In this document: positions 20,166 through 30,718 of the stretch, piece by piece | How positions within the stretch are numbered: the first letter of the stretch is position 1 | Layout of the letters: the number at the start of each line of letters is the position of its first letter | Assembly (NCBI GenBank): GCA_946894095.1 | Contig: OX335645.2 | Location: forward strand, 21,413,001 to 21,477,000 | Direction of reading: 5' to 3' | Origin: Incurvaria masculella | Lineage: Eukaryota; Arthropoda; Insecta; Lepidoptera; Incurvariidae | Length of the DNA: 64,000 nucleotides | Made by a program: the position numbers and the translations under genes | The notes under the pieces: model-generated | Told to the model about the DNA's origin: nothing | What the model saw: only the letters and a program-made list of their open reading frames with translations | Database searches by the model: none

Positions 20166-20504
20166 AAGGCGGAGAGACGACTGGACACATCGACGCTCCG
20201 CACTGCTGCAACTTAAAAAAATTCATTTGTCAAGCAATTTAAAATTGCAATTTTGAAAGATTTTTTCTACAAGATATACTTCACGAGCGTTCGATATTGG
20301 ATATTAATTTTTATGTAATTATGTACATTCCTAAGCCTGCTCATTTTTCAACCAGCCTATTGATGGTTTGGCACAGCATGTCATAAGATAAACATATTTA
20401 TTTCAATGTTCGCTGTTTAAGAACTGTAGTAGCGGCGTGTTCTGGCTATCCCGCAAAGCCTCGGCTGTAGCTTCGGTGATATTATACCATTGCCTTCAAT
20501 ATTT

Positions 20505-20720
20505 CTGATCTGGATTACAGAGAGCTGCAGATCAAACGTTGCCGTGGCGACGCGGGGCTGGGCGGGCCGGCGCAGGGCGGGCGACGTGGGCGGGCGGCGC
20601 GGGGGGGGCGGCGAGTGACTCCGGATTATCCCGAATTATTCACGTGCCATAAAGCACAAATTATTCGAGCAGCACGTGCCGCCGTGACGTCCGCAATATT
20701 GCCTAACCTGAAGGCTGGAG
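20505..20720. promoter_or_regulatory. GC-rich island with X-box, TCF, E-box and homeodomain sites
   Basis: AGATCAAA (TCF) is at 20529-20536 and GTTGCCGTGGCGAC, close to the RFX X-box consensus, at 20538-20551. A G-rich block follows, then GGATTA (20623-20628, Otx/Bicoid type), CACGTG at 20641 and 20673, and CCATAAA (caudal type) at 20647. Repeat-free. The density of recognisable sites within about 150 bp suggests an enhancer or promoter; target gene unknown. Confidence 0.45.
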
Positions 20721-21040
20721 GGAGTCCGCAGCTACGTGCCAATAGTGACACCCTAAACACCTCGGATTTAATAAAAAACTAGCAGCAACTCATTTTAACA
20801 TATATTTTTAAATAAGTGCTTATCACGATACTACTAATTTACTAGTGATTTATTAATAAGACTAGAGCCATGGTGTAATAATATTCATCAATTTTATTGG
20901 TTATTTAAGTCTTAGCTAAGTTTGTCGGCATTCAACAACTGAGTAAGTACGTCACTTTTTTCAAATAAAAAATAATGTTTTTTTGCTTCATGGTCGATTC
21001 TACACACATATCATATTAATTAAAAAAATACTTATGCTTA
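20721..21040. other. AT-rich stretch with an inverted ATAATCGACC-type core
   Basis: CATGGTCGATTCTACACACAT at 20991-21011 is the inverted form of the repeat core seen at 2158 and 6083. Otherwise nothing recognised. Confidence 0.35.
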
Positions 21041-21280
21041 TTAAAAACAACTTATGCTTTCAGACAGATCTTTGTAATATCTTGAATGGATGAAATAAAA
21101 TGTCGATAGAGTTCCTTTGAATGTTTGACAGTAGGGAAAGCCTGAAGGTGAGTGTGATCCGATGTTTGCTCGACATCTTCTCACCGAGCAAAGCCTGCAA
21201 CTCTTTCGAGGAACTTGTATTTTGATTCTATGTAGAAGGTCCTCACCGTCTATCTTCCTATTTAAAACTCGATGCATAAA
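21041..21280 (-). pseudogene. Non-LTR retrotransposon ORF2 C-terminal fragment
   Basis: The 78-codon minus-strand frame has the pattern DLLHRIKIQVPR ... RRCRANIGSHSP ... YYKDLSES, as in the ends of several insect Jockey/CR1-like ORF2 proteins (LL-I-F-VPR ... R-RTNYG-HSP ... FN). It has a stop-free frame but lacks all reverse-transcriptase motifs. A 5'-truncated insertion that is now dead is the simplest reading. Confidence 0.6.
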
Positions 21281-21372
21281 ACATAGATTTATCCGATCGC
21301 GCCGATTCTCGAGATATTAAATGCCACAGAAATATATCCTGGTAGTGAGTGATACGCTTACTTATTAGGTCC

Positions 21373-22006
21373 TTAAGGTGGCCCTTTCCGGCTGGACTAA
21401 CTCATTCGCGGGCACGGTACAAAACCGTGCCATTGCCCTCCGGGACCTACTTTGTTAAAGAAAAAGACAGTCTCTGCGATGAGGAGAATGCAATATGTCC
21501 ACAAAGCAGACAACCTTACTTAGTAACCAAACAATATTTTACAATGCCAATGGTCATTAGACGTCTAGTTCGAATTATTAAGCTGTTTTGAGAATAATTT
21601 TGAATCTCTGACAAGAAATATGCGCATGATCTTCTTTCCATGTTTTTTTTTCACACCTTCTGTCATGGTATTAACCCAACACACCACATGGGAACTAGGT
21701 GCCATGCCAGGACCTTCCTTATATTGCACGGCTACATTGAACACGGACAATTTTCATTGCCGCTTCGACCATCGTTCATCCAATGCGATGGTACCAACCC
21801 GGGCGGGATTAAACCTACCACCTAGTAAGTAAGGAAGGGGACCTACAGTTTAACGTGGAATCTGAACCACGGCCAGCCTCTCTCAACGGTCGAATGGTCA
21901 CCCATCCAATACCAGACCGGACCCAGCGTTGCTTAACTTCGGAGAGCGATCGCCGAAGTGTCGCGCCACTGGGCCACTGAGGCTAACTGAGGCTTTGTAT
22001 GGGGAG
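21373..22006 (-). mobile_element. TTAA-flanked element, copy IV, interrupted by a SINE
   Basis: TTAAGGTGGCCC at 21373, then TAACTCATTCGCGGGCACGG and ACAAAACCGTGC match the terminus of the copies at 40586, 52099 and 52937. Relative to 52099 the middle is deleted. GACAAGAAATATGCGCATG is followed by the SINE at 21642, and TTTGTATGGGGAGCTGA resumes after it. The far terminal repeat is replaced by a 16-bp tandem array. Confidence 0.75.
21642..21984 (-). mobile_element. SINE, 5S-headed, with an early A-tail
   Basis: A T-run is followed directly by CACACCTTCTGTCATGG, skipping the usual last 27 or so bases of the body. About 13 bases around the CTGGATGGAA block are also missing. The 5S-like head and box A are intact to 21984. 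The A-tail apparently joins at an internal site, which could reflect premature termination of the source RNA. Confidence 0.85.
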
Positions 22007-22070
22007 CTGAATGCGTTCGATTCTGAATGCGTTCGATTCTGAATGCGTTCGATTCTGAATGCGTTCGATT
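22007..22070 (+). repeat. 16-bp tandem repeat, four perfect units
   Basis: CTGAATGCGTTCGATT repeated four times without a mismatch, at the broken end of the TTAA-flanked element. Perfect identity suggests a young or unstable array. Confidence 0.95.
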
Positions 22071-22159
22071 CTTGCAGCATTTATGGCGTAACAAAATTTC
22101 CAGTTTATGCTGCAGTACTCCAAAATTAGTCTCACGAGACTAAAGTAATTTTTAAGGTT

Positions 22160-23000
22160 TAAGAAATTTTAAATATTTAAAACTGTCGAATAACAAATCC
22201 CAATATTCTTGATGCTTTTTTGATTATTATGTTATAATTTTCAGTAAATTTCAGTTTTTTATCTAAAACAAATCCCAGAGCCCTTAGTTCCAGTTGTCAC
22301 CTAAATTGGCGATACGCCAAACCGATAGACTGGCGTTTTCTAATATATGGACAAATCGAAGAGCGCGCGCAGCGGGCGTTAAGTGCAAAGTTTTGCGAGA
22401 AAAAAAACTTGATGTGTTTACATCAGGTCGTTGTCATTACACCATTTGTTAATGCCATTGAGGTATTTTGTAGTTTATCAAATTTATTGTTTTATAAATT
22501 TAGAAGTCGTATTAAAAAAACAGGTATTTGCTGTGTTTGATGTGACTCCTGATATCGTTAATGTACACGATAAAAAAAAGAGGACTCAGGTATGAACCCT
22601 GAGGTACACCCGATGGAATCACATGGACATCCGATTTAAATCCATTCGAAACCACCAATTGTGGGTGATTTGATACGTATTATTCACACCAGCGAAGAAG
22701 TGTTCCATGTATACCCATGACTGACAGCTTTTAAATAAGAATCGAATGGTTAACTTTAACAAACGCCTTGCTAAAATCTGTGTATACTGAGTGTACCTCC
22801 GCTCCCTTGTCCAGAACCTCCATTACATCGTACACAAATAAAGTTGTGTTGGTCATTGTAGACCTATTTGGGAGTAAGCCGTGTTAATTATCGTAAACAC
22901 TGTGACAGTAGGAGGCATTTATAACAGGAGGAAAGACCGTAGGATATTCCAAATTGTAGTAAAATTATTGTGGGTGGCAAAATTGGTAGAGAACCGCGAA
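22160..23000 (-). pseudogene. Non-LTR reverse-transcriptase pseudogene (Jockey/CR1-like)
   Basis: Minus-strand fragments in order: TTLFVYDVMEVLDKG (near 22820), YTDFSKAF followed by KVNHSIL (about 22745-22785), GVPQGSYLSPLFF then IVYINDI (about 22555-22610), LNGINKWCNDNDLM (near 22435) and ELRALGFVLDKKLKF (near 22260). These are reverse-transcriptase blocks of a Jockey/CR1-type ORF2. The catalytic FADD block that should follow YLFF is missing, and the frame shifts repeatedly. Non-functional; 5' end and endonuclease not found. Confidence 0.8.
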
Positions 23001-23339
23001 TCTCGACCCGGTTGAAGTCCAGCTTTGCAGTATTTTCATAACTTAGTTATTTTTATCCCAGCTGTTATTCTTCAAATAATGTGTCCTTGCTTCACAGTCG
23101 TTTTACATACATATCACATTATTTACAAAACTAATGATTTTTCTAAATCAATTACAAAAGTGCGAAGTGCAAGGAGTGAAAGGACCCTTAGGTTGACTTT
23201 ATACGCTAACTGTATACAATTTATTTTTAACCAGCGATTGTTCTGCGCTAAATATTATTTCGTAAATTGAAGAATATCAAATAAGGTTAACTGCATTTTA
23301 ATATCCCTACGTAATCCCGCAAGAACCGGAGTATTATTA
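23001..23339. other. AT-rich stretch with an inverted repeat-family core
   Basis: GAAGTCCAGCTTTGC near 23020 may be a decayed Helitron end. TTGCTTCACAGTCGTTTTAC at 23087 resembles the inverted ATAATCGACC core. Otherwise nothing recognised. Confidence 0.3.
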
Positions 23340-23670
23340 CTCACTGCTCGCCAGAGAAAAGTGAGAGACGGGGATAGTTATGGCAACCGAACGTTCTGTG
23401 GGACCCTCGGGGCGCGGGGCGGTGCGGGGTGGAGGGGTCTAATTATTCCGCGTTATTAAACAGCGGCGCATTATCGGCAGCAAACGTTAATTATTATAGG
23501 CTACGGTACAGCCTGTCCCGGCTTCTTGGCGCGCCGGCGCCGTCGTTTCGCTGGGTGCAGGGGCGCCCGGACGAGTTCAGATCGCTCGGACTGTGTGCCT
23601 CGTAACAACGCGCCGACCGCGCTGCGAACCCCGCACCACTCGCTGGATGATTTAATGTGCTTTTTGTGCT
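23340..23670. promoter_or_regulatory. CpG-rich island with homeodomain-type sites
   Basis: GGGGCGCGGGGCGGTGCGG, then TCTAATTATTCCGCG, ACGTTAATTATTATAGG and GGCGCGCCGGCGCCGTCG. TAATTA cores flank GC-rich segments in repeat-free DNA. ATGGCAACCGAAC resembles half of an X-box. Likely enhancer or promoter by inference only. Confidence 0.4.
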
Positions 23671-24259
23671 CATCTCGATTAATTGCCGCTAGTAACTCAT
23701 AATTTTAGCAAATTCATTTGGCTGATTCTTTATTTACTTGCAGAGAAATATTTTTAGTTAGGTAACTAACTATCTATATAATTGTAACTGCTAGCCTGAG
23801 AGTTTCCTTTGATATTTAAGGGAATCATAAAAATATCGTTTTTAGTAATCTGAATTTTTTTTCATTTTTTTTTTGGTAAAATAGTTTATTTTATAATCTG
23901 ATTGTTTTGAAGCCACGAGCTACCAATATTTTTTAGGAAGTTTTACCATTTAACCTATAGAAGAAAGAGCTGTATATTCGCTCGTGACTGCGCGGTATTA
24001 TTATTGATTAAACGTGCAATCTGAATGTATCCACATTTGAAATAATACTTACAAACGAAAGTAAGAAACTATCTGATAGAGACATTGCCTTCGGGCCGGT
24101 TCAAAATGTTTTAAAATGCTTTTTGAGTTTTTGCGCTAAAATAACCCTTTAAAAATACAAAGAGTTTATTTTTGATGTTGTAAATCATCTTTTATCTACC
24201 ACTCCTGTCAATTGGCTGTCCGCTACTCCACAACTCTGTCCGCAATATTTGCGTCTCAT
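23671..24259. other. AT-rich stretch, nothing recognised
   Basis: No supported gene or repeat. Confidence 0.25.
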
Positions 24260-24266
24260 AATGACA

Positions 24267-24547
24267 AAAACCGGCCAAGTGCGAGTTGGACTCGCACACG
24301 AAGGGTTCCGTACTATCGTACAAGATTTACACAAAAAATCAGGTTTTTTAATGTTACCTATTTGTTGTTATAGCGGCAAAATTAATATATACTCTGTGTA
24401 AATTTCAGCCGCCTACCTATTACGGTTCATGAGATACAGCCCTGTGACAGACGGACAGACGGACGGACGGACGGACGGACGGACGGACGGACAGCAAAGG
24501 CTTAGTAATAGGGTTCCGTTTTTACCCTTTGGGTACGGAACCCTAAA
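24267..24547 (+). mobile_element. GTGCGAGTCGG-family repeat, copy C, with target duplication
   Basis: Full-length copy bounded by the 7-bp direct repeat AATGACA (24260-24266 and 24548-24554), which fixes the ends: AAAACCGGCC... to ...GGAACCCTAAA. The internal order matches copy B, with a GACG tract at 24448-24494. A 7-bp duplication fits transposition but does not settle whether the family is a retroposon or a DNA element. No A and B boxes are convincing. Confidence 0.88.
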
Positions 24548-24935
24548 AATGACATCGGTCCTTTTCCCTTCTTCCGTTTCAGTACTAGTTTACTATGTTT
24601 GAGTACGTAGGCAAAGTTCTTTCATAGCACTCAATTTGATTTCACAATGGCTATATTTGAAGTTTGAATTCGCTGTGATTTGAAACTCGAGGAAAAAATT
24701 ATCGACACGCTTTATTCGAACCGAGAGACCACGGTGTCGAATAATCACCGGTAGCGAATAATGGCAGGACGGGAGTAGAGATCGAAATACGATACATTCG
24801 TAAGGCAGCGGTGTAGCCACGAGTTAGTGAAAAATATCTTAGCTCGCTGCTTTGAGGTATTTTCCGCATAGCTAAGCAAACGGACAATTAATATTTTATA
24901 ATTACGAGTATTATTTATTCTAAGAACTAAGGCCC
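24548..24935. other. Stretch with nothing recognised
   Basis: Overlapping minus-strand frames of 62-83 codons lack domains. No repeat partner was seen. Confidence 0.25.
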
Positions 24936-25150
24936 GTGTATTTACCACCTGGCAAGCCCGGTTGTCAACCACACCTCTCGGAATCCGTGAGTTCACTCCG
25001 CTCTCCGCTCTCGCAGGCAGCTCTAATTTGCTCTCCGCCTGGGGTGTTTCCTCTCCGCCTCTGGAGGACCTCCCGCCGCCTCCGCCTACACTGCCTGCGC
25101 ACTTCTTACTCCTCAGGCTGCACGCATTTCTATGTACAATTTGTAAAATA
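24936..25150. promoter_or_regulatory. C/T-rich GC island
   Basis: TCCGCTCTCCGCTCTCGCAGG and CCTCCCGCCGCCTCCGCC blocks make a pyrimidine-rich island. Open frames of 71 and 95 codons reflect composition. Function uncertain. Confidence 0.25.
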
Positions 25151-25599
25151 AGAAAACGACATTTTTATTCGAAATTTCGGTTCTATTTCTTATTTAACTG
25201 TGAACTTGTTGACGTGCAATTATTTATTGCAACTTATCAATTAAAATGATTACTTAATCCATTCATTGTGAACTGGCTCATAGTCAAGTATGATTTTTAA
25301 GTTATGATTAGTTCATTAAACGTTTCAAAGGACATAAAACATGTTTTATGCGAATTTAAATAAAATGATGTAATTGGATATTGAACTTAATCATGTGAGG
25401 CACGAAGGAAACTTATTTAAGTATCAACGTATTTTAACAGGCTTTGCAAGTTTCCGTGGCTACTATACCTTAATGCTCATACCATTTCCACGGTACCGTT
25501 GAGACGGATGCAGAAGTGTCATCATCAGTACACTACAAAAGTATTTCTAGTAATGTTCATGGGTTCGCTTTAACACTTTTTATAAAAATTGCTTTCCTC
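25151..25599. other. AT-rich stretch, nothing recognised
   Basis: No supported feature. Confidence 0.25.
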
Positions 25600-25790
25600 T
25601 AACCCGATTGGCAGGATGGTAAGGTTACCTTTCGAACCGCCATTATATGTATGTGTTGCAAGATGTCGCGCCGCCCAGCCCGCCGCTGGCCCGGCGAGCG
25701 GCGGGAGGGGGAGGGGGGGGGGACCACCAGTAATTAAGCTCGGGCGGGAGGTACCTCGGCGCCGACATTTTCTGGAGAGGTTTTTATTCA
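25600..25790. promoter_or_regulatory. CpG-rich island
   Basis: CGCGCCGCCCAGCCCGCCG and a G-run (GGGAGGGGGAGGGGGGGGGG) are followed by CAGTAATTAAGCTCGG. A homeodomain core (TAATTA) lies beside G-rich sequence. Repeat-free; regulatory role inferred. Confidence 0.3.
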
Positions 25791-26394
25791 TTTCTATTTC
25801 AGATGCTGGTAAGCACCATTATTTTACAAATATTTAATAAATAAGTGTGCATATTTAAATATCTTAAAATCTAAACTAATTTGTTCTTGTGAAAAGAAAA
25901 GTCTTTCATCATGATCTCAGCAACGCGATGAGCTTAAGTCCTGGTTCTGGGCGTGTACTTGTGTTAAATACCCAGCACGAAGACCAAAGATATAAATTCA
26001 CGGTTTACCAAAAACAGGTACCTAACAGATGGAATTGATATTTTCTATACATTAATGATTCAAAGTATATATTTAATTCTTACTTAATTAAAATGATTAA
26101 AGGCATAATAAAATGATAATGTTGAAACAACCAATAGCATTGTAGGAATGGCTTAGTTCTATAAACAAAAGGCTACAAACATACATTTAAAAACATTGTG
26201 GTACTTCCCATTATATTCCATTAAAACTTCCAAAGAAAAATCACCATGCATCTAAGACTCATCATTCCGAAACATTCAATATAAAAAAATACAAATTCAA
26301 GGGGTGCAAGCAACGAGAGCGTGTTCCTTTTCGCTGCTACTAATTCAGTAACGTAACATTGCATCGGTCTGAGCCGGGAAAATTGTAGTGGGTG
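25791..26394. other. AT-rich stretch, nothing recognised
   Basis: No supported gene, RNA or repeat. Confidence 0.25.
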
Positions 26395-26545
26395 TTGAGA
26401 TTTGTTAATGAGGTAGAAAAACCCGACACGGCCGCGGCGGAGCGGTCGAGACGAGTGCGGCGCGGCGTCATTACGCAGGCGCGGCAGACGCACGCGGCGC
26501 GCTCCGCGGGGAAGAGTCACCCGTGTGCGTAAGCACGGCGGAACC
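26395..26545. promoter_or_regulatory. CpG-rich island
   Basis: ACGGCCGCGGCGGAGCGG, CGGCGCGGCGTCATTACGC and CACGCGGCGCGCTCCGCGG. CCCGTGTGCGTAAGC near the edge. No coding support in either 108-codon opposed frame. Confidence 0.3.
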
Positions 26546-26689
26546 AACTTTCGAGAGAGATAATATATTTATGCAAAAAACACCAATTTGTTTAAGTAAA
26601 AAAAATAATTTCCGTATATTTTGTGTAAAACAATTTTGGTCTCATCAGTCCGTGGACTCTGTCTTTACATTCTAAGTCTCCACTACACT

Positions 26690-27430
26690 CTAAGATGCCC
26701 ACCGCCAGGACCTCACATAAGAGATGCCCGGCGACGTCCATGGTCTTTTGAACTTCCAAGGGGACTGCGGAAACCATGCTGGCCGGCCAGGTACTTCTTC
26801 ACATCCGTTTTAAGAACCCTAAGTTGTACTGTATGGGAAATACCTTCCATAGTTTACCGACCCTAAATATATAAGATCTAGAGAATCGGGCGGTTCTTAT
26901 TTTGGGTTCCGCATTCAGAGAAGGTAGAACGAGGTAGCGGAGGGACAGCGTTATGCAGCTCCGACGATCATTCTCCATGCTAAAGACGATAGAACATAAG
27001 TTACGAGGGACGTCGACGAGAAGCACGGTCCGACGTTGTATAGAGTCCAGCGAGCCAAATAAGCACTGAGCTGTGCCGTCACACAAATGCGAACAATAGT
27101 CCACGCAAGTCCTTATCTCCAAAAGAGTAGTTTTTGTGTAAAGCACTGACGCACCCTATTGAGGACTCCTAACTCTTTTGAGGCTAGCTTGGCTTTATCC
27201 TTGATATCGTGCGCTTCCATCGATGTTTGTATTTTCACTAAAAAGTTGCTACGTTGCCGCTCTTCACTATATTTCCTTCCTTCCATACTCGCTTTCTCTA
27301 CAGCGTACAGTAGCCGCTTGCTTGCATTGGCACACTTTTATAACCCTGTAGCTCCCGCTGCCCCTTCCGGTTGTTCCCGATTAAACACTCAATGTAAAAT
27401 TTCAAAATTCAAATTGCACTGCAGTGCGTG
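26690..27430 (-). pseudogene. CR1-like non-LTR retrotransposon ORF2 C-terminus, decayed
   Basis: The minus strand reads KAKLASKELGVLNRV (about 27155-27200), then LEIRTCVDYCSHLCDG and SLDSIQRRTVLLVD (27000-27110), SITLSLRYL, RFSRSYIFRVGKLWK, QYNLGFLKR (about 26800) and, after a frame change, FRSPLGSSKDHGRRR near 26750. This order (ASK-LGVL, YCSHLW-G, DSIQRRAVR, LPR--LWN-LP, FKR, final SSKDHGRRR) is the usual end of lepidopteran CR1-like ORF2. Frameshifts separate the blocks. No poly(A) or microsatellite tail is evident. Confidence 0.75.
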
Positions 27431-28060
27431 CTTATAATTAACGGTGCTTCAGCCCTTATCCTGATCGTGCTGGCCTCACGGCCCCACCGGTAGAGACGAG
27501 GCAAAACCGCGACAAAGGCTCGGTGTGAATTAATGACACCTCCTGAAAAGCCGCTGAAGAACCGCCGCAGATGAGTTATTTTTGAGTGGAAAAGGCGAAC
27601 GTCAGATTCGAGTGAAGCGGTTTGTTCTTTCAGCCTCGCTTTTTTTTATTTCTTCGCTAAACTAATGAGGTCAATGGCTTCCGAGGTTCGTTTCGACTCG
27701 GTTGACTCTATGAATAGGGCGCGCAAGTGTCTGAAGACTGGTGGCAAAAACGTGGGTTCTGTACCATGGAATTGCAGGTTCCAGTGCCACGTAGTGGCGT
27801 TAATTCAACTTATGTTTTATGTAAATATGAACATTGTAAACTTCACGGTTTTTGCTTGTGAAATAACTTATTATAACCTTAACAAACATGATAAGTTGTG
27901 CACAGTAACTTTGATCTAATTTACAGAGAAGAACATTAAATAAAAAAAAACAACAACAACATGAAACCATATCACGATTACGTAAGAACGGTATAACATT
28001 ATCCGGGTTTAGTAAAGTTCATCATATTTGTGTGTTGTCTGAACATTGCCGGAATTATCG
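27431..28060. other. Stretch with nothing recognised
   Basis: An 84-codon frame at 27665-27919 has no domain. An A-rich run with CAACAACAAC lies at 27943-27961. Confidence 0.25.
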
Positions 28061-28440
28061 TGATGATTATTCAGTGTTGGACCTTATGAAGGTCTACTGT
28101 CGGGGTTAGTAGCCGTAGCATACCGCATTTCGGGGCTTGCTTCCCGTACGTGCGTCGGTATGTTAGCATACCCACAACATTTGACGAGTACTGTTTGCTG
28201 CTCGTCTTTTGAAGAGTACCCACTCTTCACTTCAGTTTAAAACCTTCAGTTTAAAACGTTGGTGAGTGAGCTTGCAAATTTTGCTATTCATCCTGAAACC
28301 ATTGTGGAAGTCCTGGCCATGGAGGAGAAAGTGATATAAAATATGAATTACACTCTAGGTAACAAACATGAAGAAATGTTTTTGATCTAACCTTACCTAA
28401 CCTTACTTACAACTTTACTTTTTGTAATATGCATCGCTTA
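28061..28440. other. Stretch with a short tandem duplication
   Basis: CTTCAGTTTAAAAC is repeated in tandem at 28230-28257. CGGTATGTTAGCATACCC and TAGCATACCGC form a loose inverted pair at 28108-28171. Nothing else recognised. Confidence 0.35.
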
Positions 28441-28620
28441 TTAGAGTTCCGCACCCAAAGGGTGCCAACGGAACTAAGCGGTTAATAAGCCTCCGTTGTC
28501 CGTCCGTCCGTCCTGTCTCAGGGCTGAATCTCATGAACCGTAATAGGCAGGCAGCTGAAATTTTCACAGAGTATACATACATTCATTTTGCCGCTATAAC
28601 AACAAATATGTAAAATTCAA
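28441..28620 (-). mobile_element. GTGCGAGTCGG-family repeat, copy D (truncated)
   Basis: TTCCGCACCCAAAGGGTGCC, a short GTCC tract (28497-28512) and CAGCTGAAATTTTCACAGAG match the minus orientation of the family. The GAGTCGG end is missing. Confidence 0.8.
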
Positions 28621-28969
28621 AAATAATAGTGAAAAAATTGGTGAAAAATAAGACTGAACGTTTCATGCCCTGAGTGCCTTTAAGAAAACTAGATGGAATA
28701 TTGCAAACATAAAAAAATTACTAATTTTTTTCAAGAATACATTTTTTGGAAATGACATTCAAGCCTCGCAAACTGCCAACAATATTTCCAGCCAGCAAGG
28801 ATATTATGAATCCGATGTTGGGTAGGCTCGTGGCGCAAAAATAAGTTAGGCGTAAGCCATATTTAAGTTTCGGATAAGTATAGTGTATTCGCTTGATGCG
28901 CCACGATCTCGTATTGAAACGAACTAATCTGTCTCATGGACCGTCAAACTGGGAACCTTATTGCAAGTG
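28621..28969. other. Stretch with nothing recognised
   Basis: No supported feature. Confidence 0.25.
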
Positions 28970-29215
28970 AAAGCGACACACATTGCATTGACCGCGTTGC
29001 TTTCGGTTGTTATAGTTGAGGGGGCGGCAAGGGGTGTGTAATGAAGGCCGGGACGAGTCCGCAGTCTTGCGCAATGTGGAGGAGAATGCAGGAACAGCTC
29101 GGCCAGATCTATAATCACCCCGTCATGAGCCGGAATGTCAACAGGGAGGGTGCGGGGGTGCGGGACGGGATAGGGGGGGGGGGGGGTGACGGCCAGCGTC
29201 CCTCGTCCATATCAC
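28970..29215. promoter_or_regulatory. Moderately GC-rich island with a 14-G run
   Basis: Fourteen consecutive G at 29173-29186 within GGGTGCGGGGGTGCGGGACGG. Upstream, GACCGCGTTGC and GGGCGGCAAGGGG. Could be regulatory or simply G-rich. Confidence 0.25.
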
Positions 29216-29267
29216 TAATGATTAAATTCGAAATTGCTGCGGTTTGATTTGTCATATTCTATATTCA

Positions 29268-29672
29268 ATTATGTTGTTTATGTAACTTGACATGGTAATA
29301 CCACACAACTACGGTCATGTTGTAGCCCAATACATAACATTTCCGAAGGTATTTGGTGTGTGTGTGGCCGTGCCTGAGAAGGCCTGCCTTTTATGAGGAC
29401 AGCTCAGCTACACGCTAGATGGAAAACACGGAAAATGTTTCATGCAATGGTACCGACCTGGGTGGGCTTAACCATACCACCGATTAGAAGAAGGGGACCT
29501 TCAGTTTCACATGGATTCGGAACCATGGAACAACTCGCATTCGTAATGGAATGCACATATCCAACTACAAAAAAAGTGGTGCATAGACGGGGCGGGGATT
29601 TGAACCCAGACCTCTGGGATGGAAGGCAAGTCCACCCGCCCCTGCCCGCCCCTGAGCCACGAGTTGCTCAAG
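29268..29672 (-). mobile_element. SINE, tRNA-headed, diverged copy
   Basis: The body is recognisable in minus orientation (CTAGATGGAAAACACGG, ATGGTACCGACCTGGG). At the far end the tRNA head reads on the minus strand CGTGGCTCAGGGGCGGG (box A region) and GTCTGGGTTCAAATCCCCGCC (box B). A GTGTGTGTGG expansion lies inside the body. Diverged, so older than the 5S-headed copies. Confidence 0.85.
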
Positions 29673-30718
29673 ATGATAGGTTTGAGCACAGGGTGAGATG
29701 TACCGCGGACGGAGACGAAAACAGAATGTAGTTATTACTGAGTGTGCAATTTATATCGCCGTGTTAGTGTATGAACATCCCCTTCATTGCAGACAGAAAA
29801 TCTTCAGAGCCAACAAGATTGGATTTTAGTGCTCAAAACAAGAAATTCCCCGAGATTTTTTTTCTGTTTTACTGATTGTATTTAGTAATCCACAATATTT
29901 TAAGGCAGGATCTATAAAATTACCGTTATTTTCGCTTCGAAAATGTTTTTTCAAGCATAGCAATAATCTTTTTCGTAATTCTTGTTATAAGTCGTTTTTA
30001 TACGGAGCCGTAATCAGGACTAAATATTCGATAAGTTTTGGAAGTATTCATAAAACTTGATAACCCATTGCCTCCAATAACTGCCGCTTATAATTCTGAA
30101 CACATATACTTCAACTAACAAAGCCTGATTGTCTATTTGATATGAACTACAGTTACTTGACAAACGTTCCCACGCATTGTCACAGTATTCGTTAAATCCC
30201 TCAAAAGAGCTGCTGACATCTCGCGTAATCCAATAAAATATCGAAGTTCAATCAAAAGCCAGCGAAATATCGAAATACATTCCGATCTCACGCCACCGTT
30301 CTCGGTTTACAGGAAAAAAAAAACCTACATCGAGATCAGTTACTCAGATAGTGAGAGCGAGCTACCGTTTACGCGTTCTCCGGTTGCATCGAAAAACAAA
30401 TAAGTAGTAAAAAATTGTAAAGAATGGACGTGAGTGTTCCTTGCGGCGGGGTATTATCCTGTACAATGGCGCGCTACCTCAAAACAAGATGGCACTTGGG
30501 CTCTTTTGGTTTCCGGGCCGATACACGTGTTTCTTTGCCACTATCTATAGATCTATATATGGTGCTGATTTTTTATGTTGTTATTCCTGTGGGGTAAAAT
30601 GCCTTGCTTCGAAAACTACGAAATAATCTAAGTGTATTAATTTAAGAACGAAATAGGTATTTGTTAACTTTATTAGCATCCAGGTAAATAAAAAAAACGA
30701 GTTGAGGACCAAGAATTT
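29673..30718. other. Long stretch without a supported gene
   Basis: AT-rich to 30100. From about 30140 to 30420 the composition is more balanced (ACAAACGTTCCCACGC, AATCCAATAAAATATCG, GATCTCACGCCACCG), which may be a weak conserved element. A 61-codon frame at 30441 has no domain. Confidence 0.25.

Noticed and set aside
19849..20256. 135-codon frame beginning MRVGLAHEGFR, also present near 59700
   Set aside because: Shared because both loci are copies of the same dispersed repeat; other copies break the frame and the GACG tract encodes a DGRT run.
22007..22070. CRISPR-like array
   Set aside because: Units are contiguous without spacers and the genome is eukaryotic; a simple tandem repeat.
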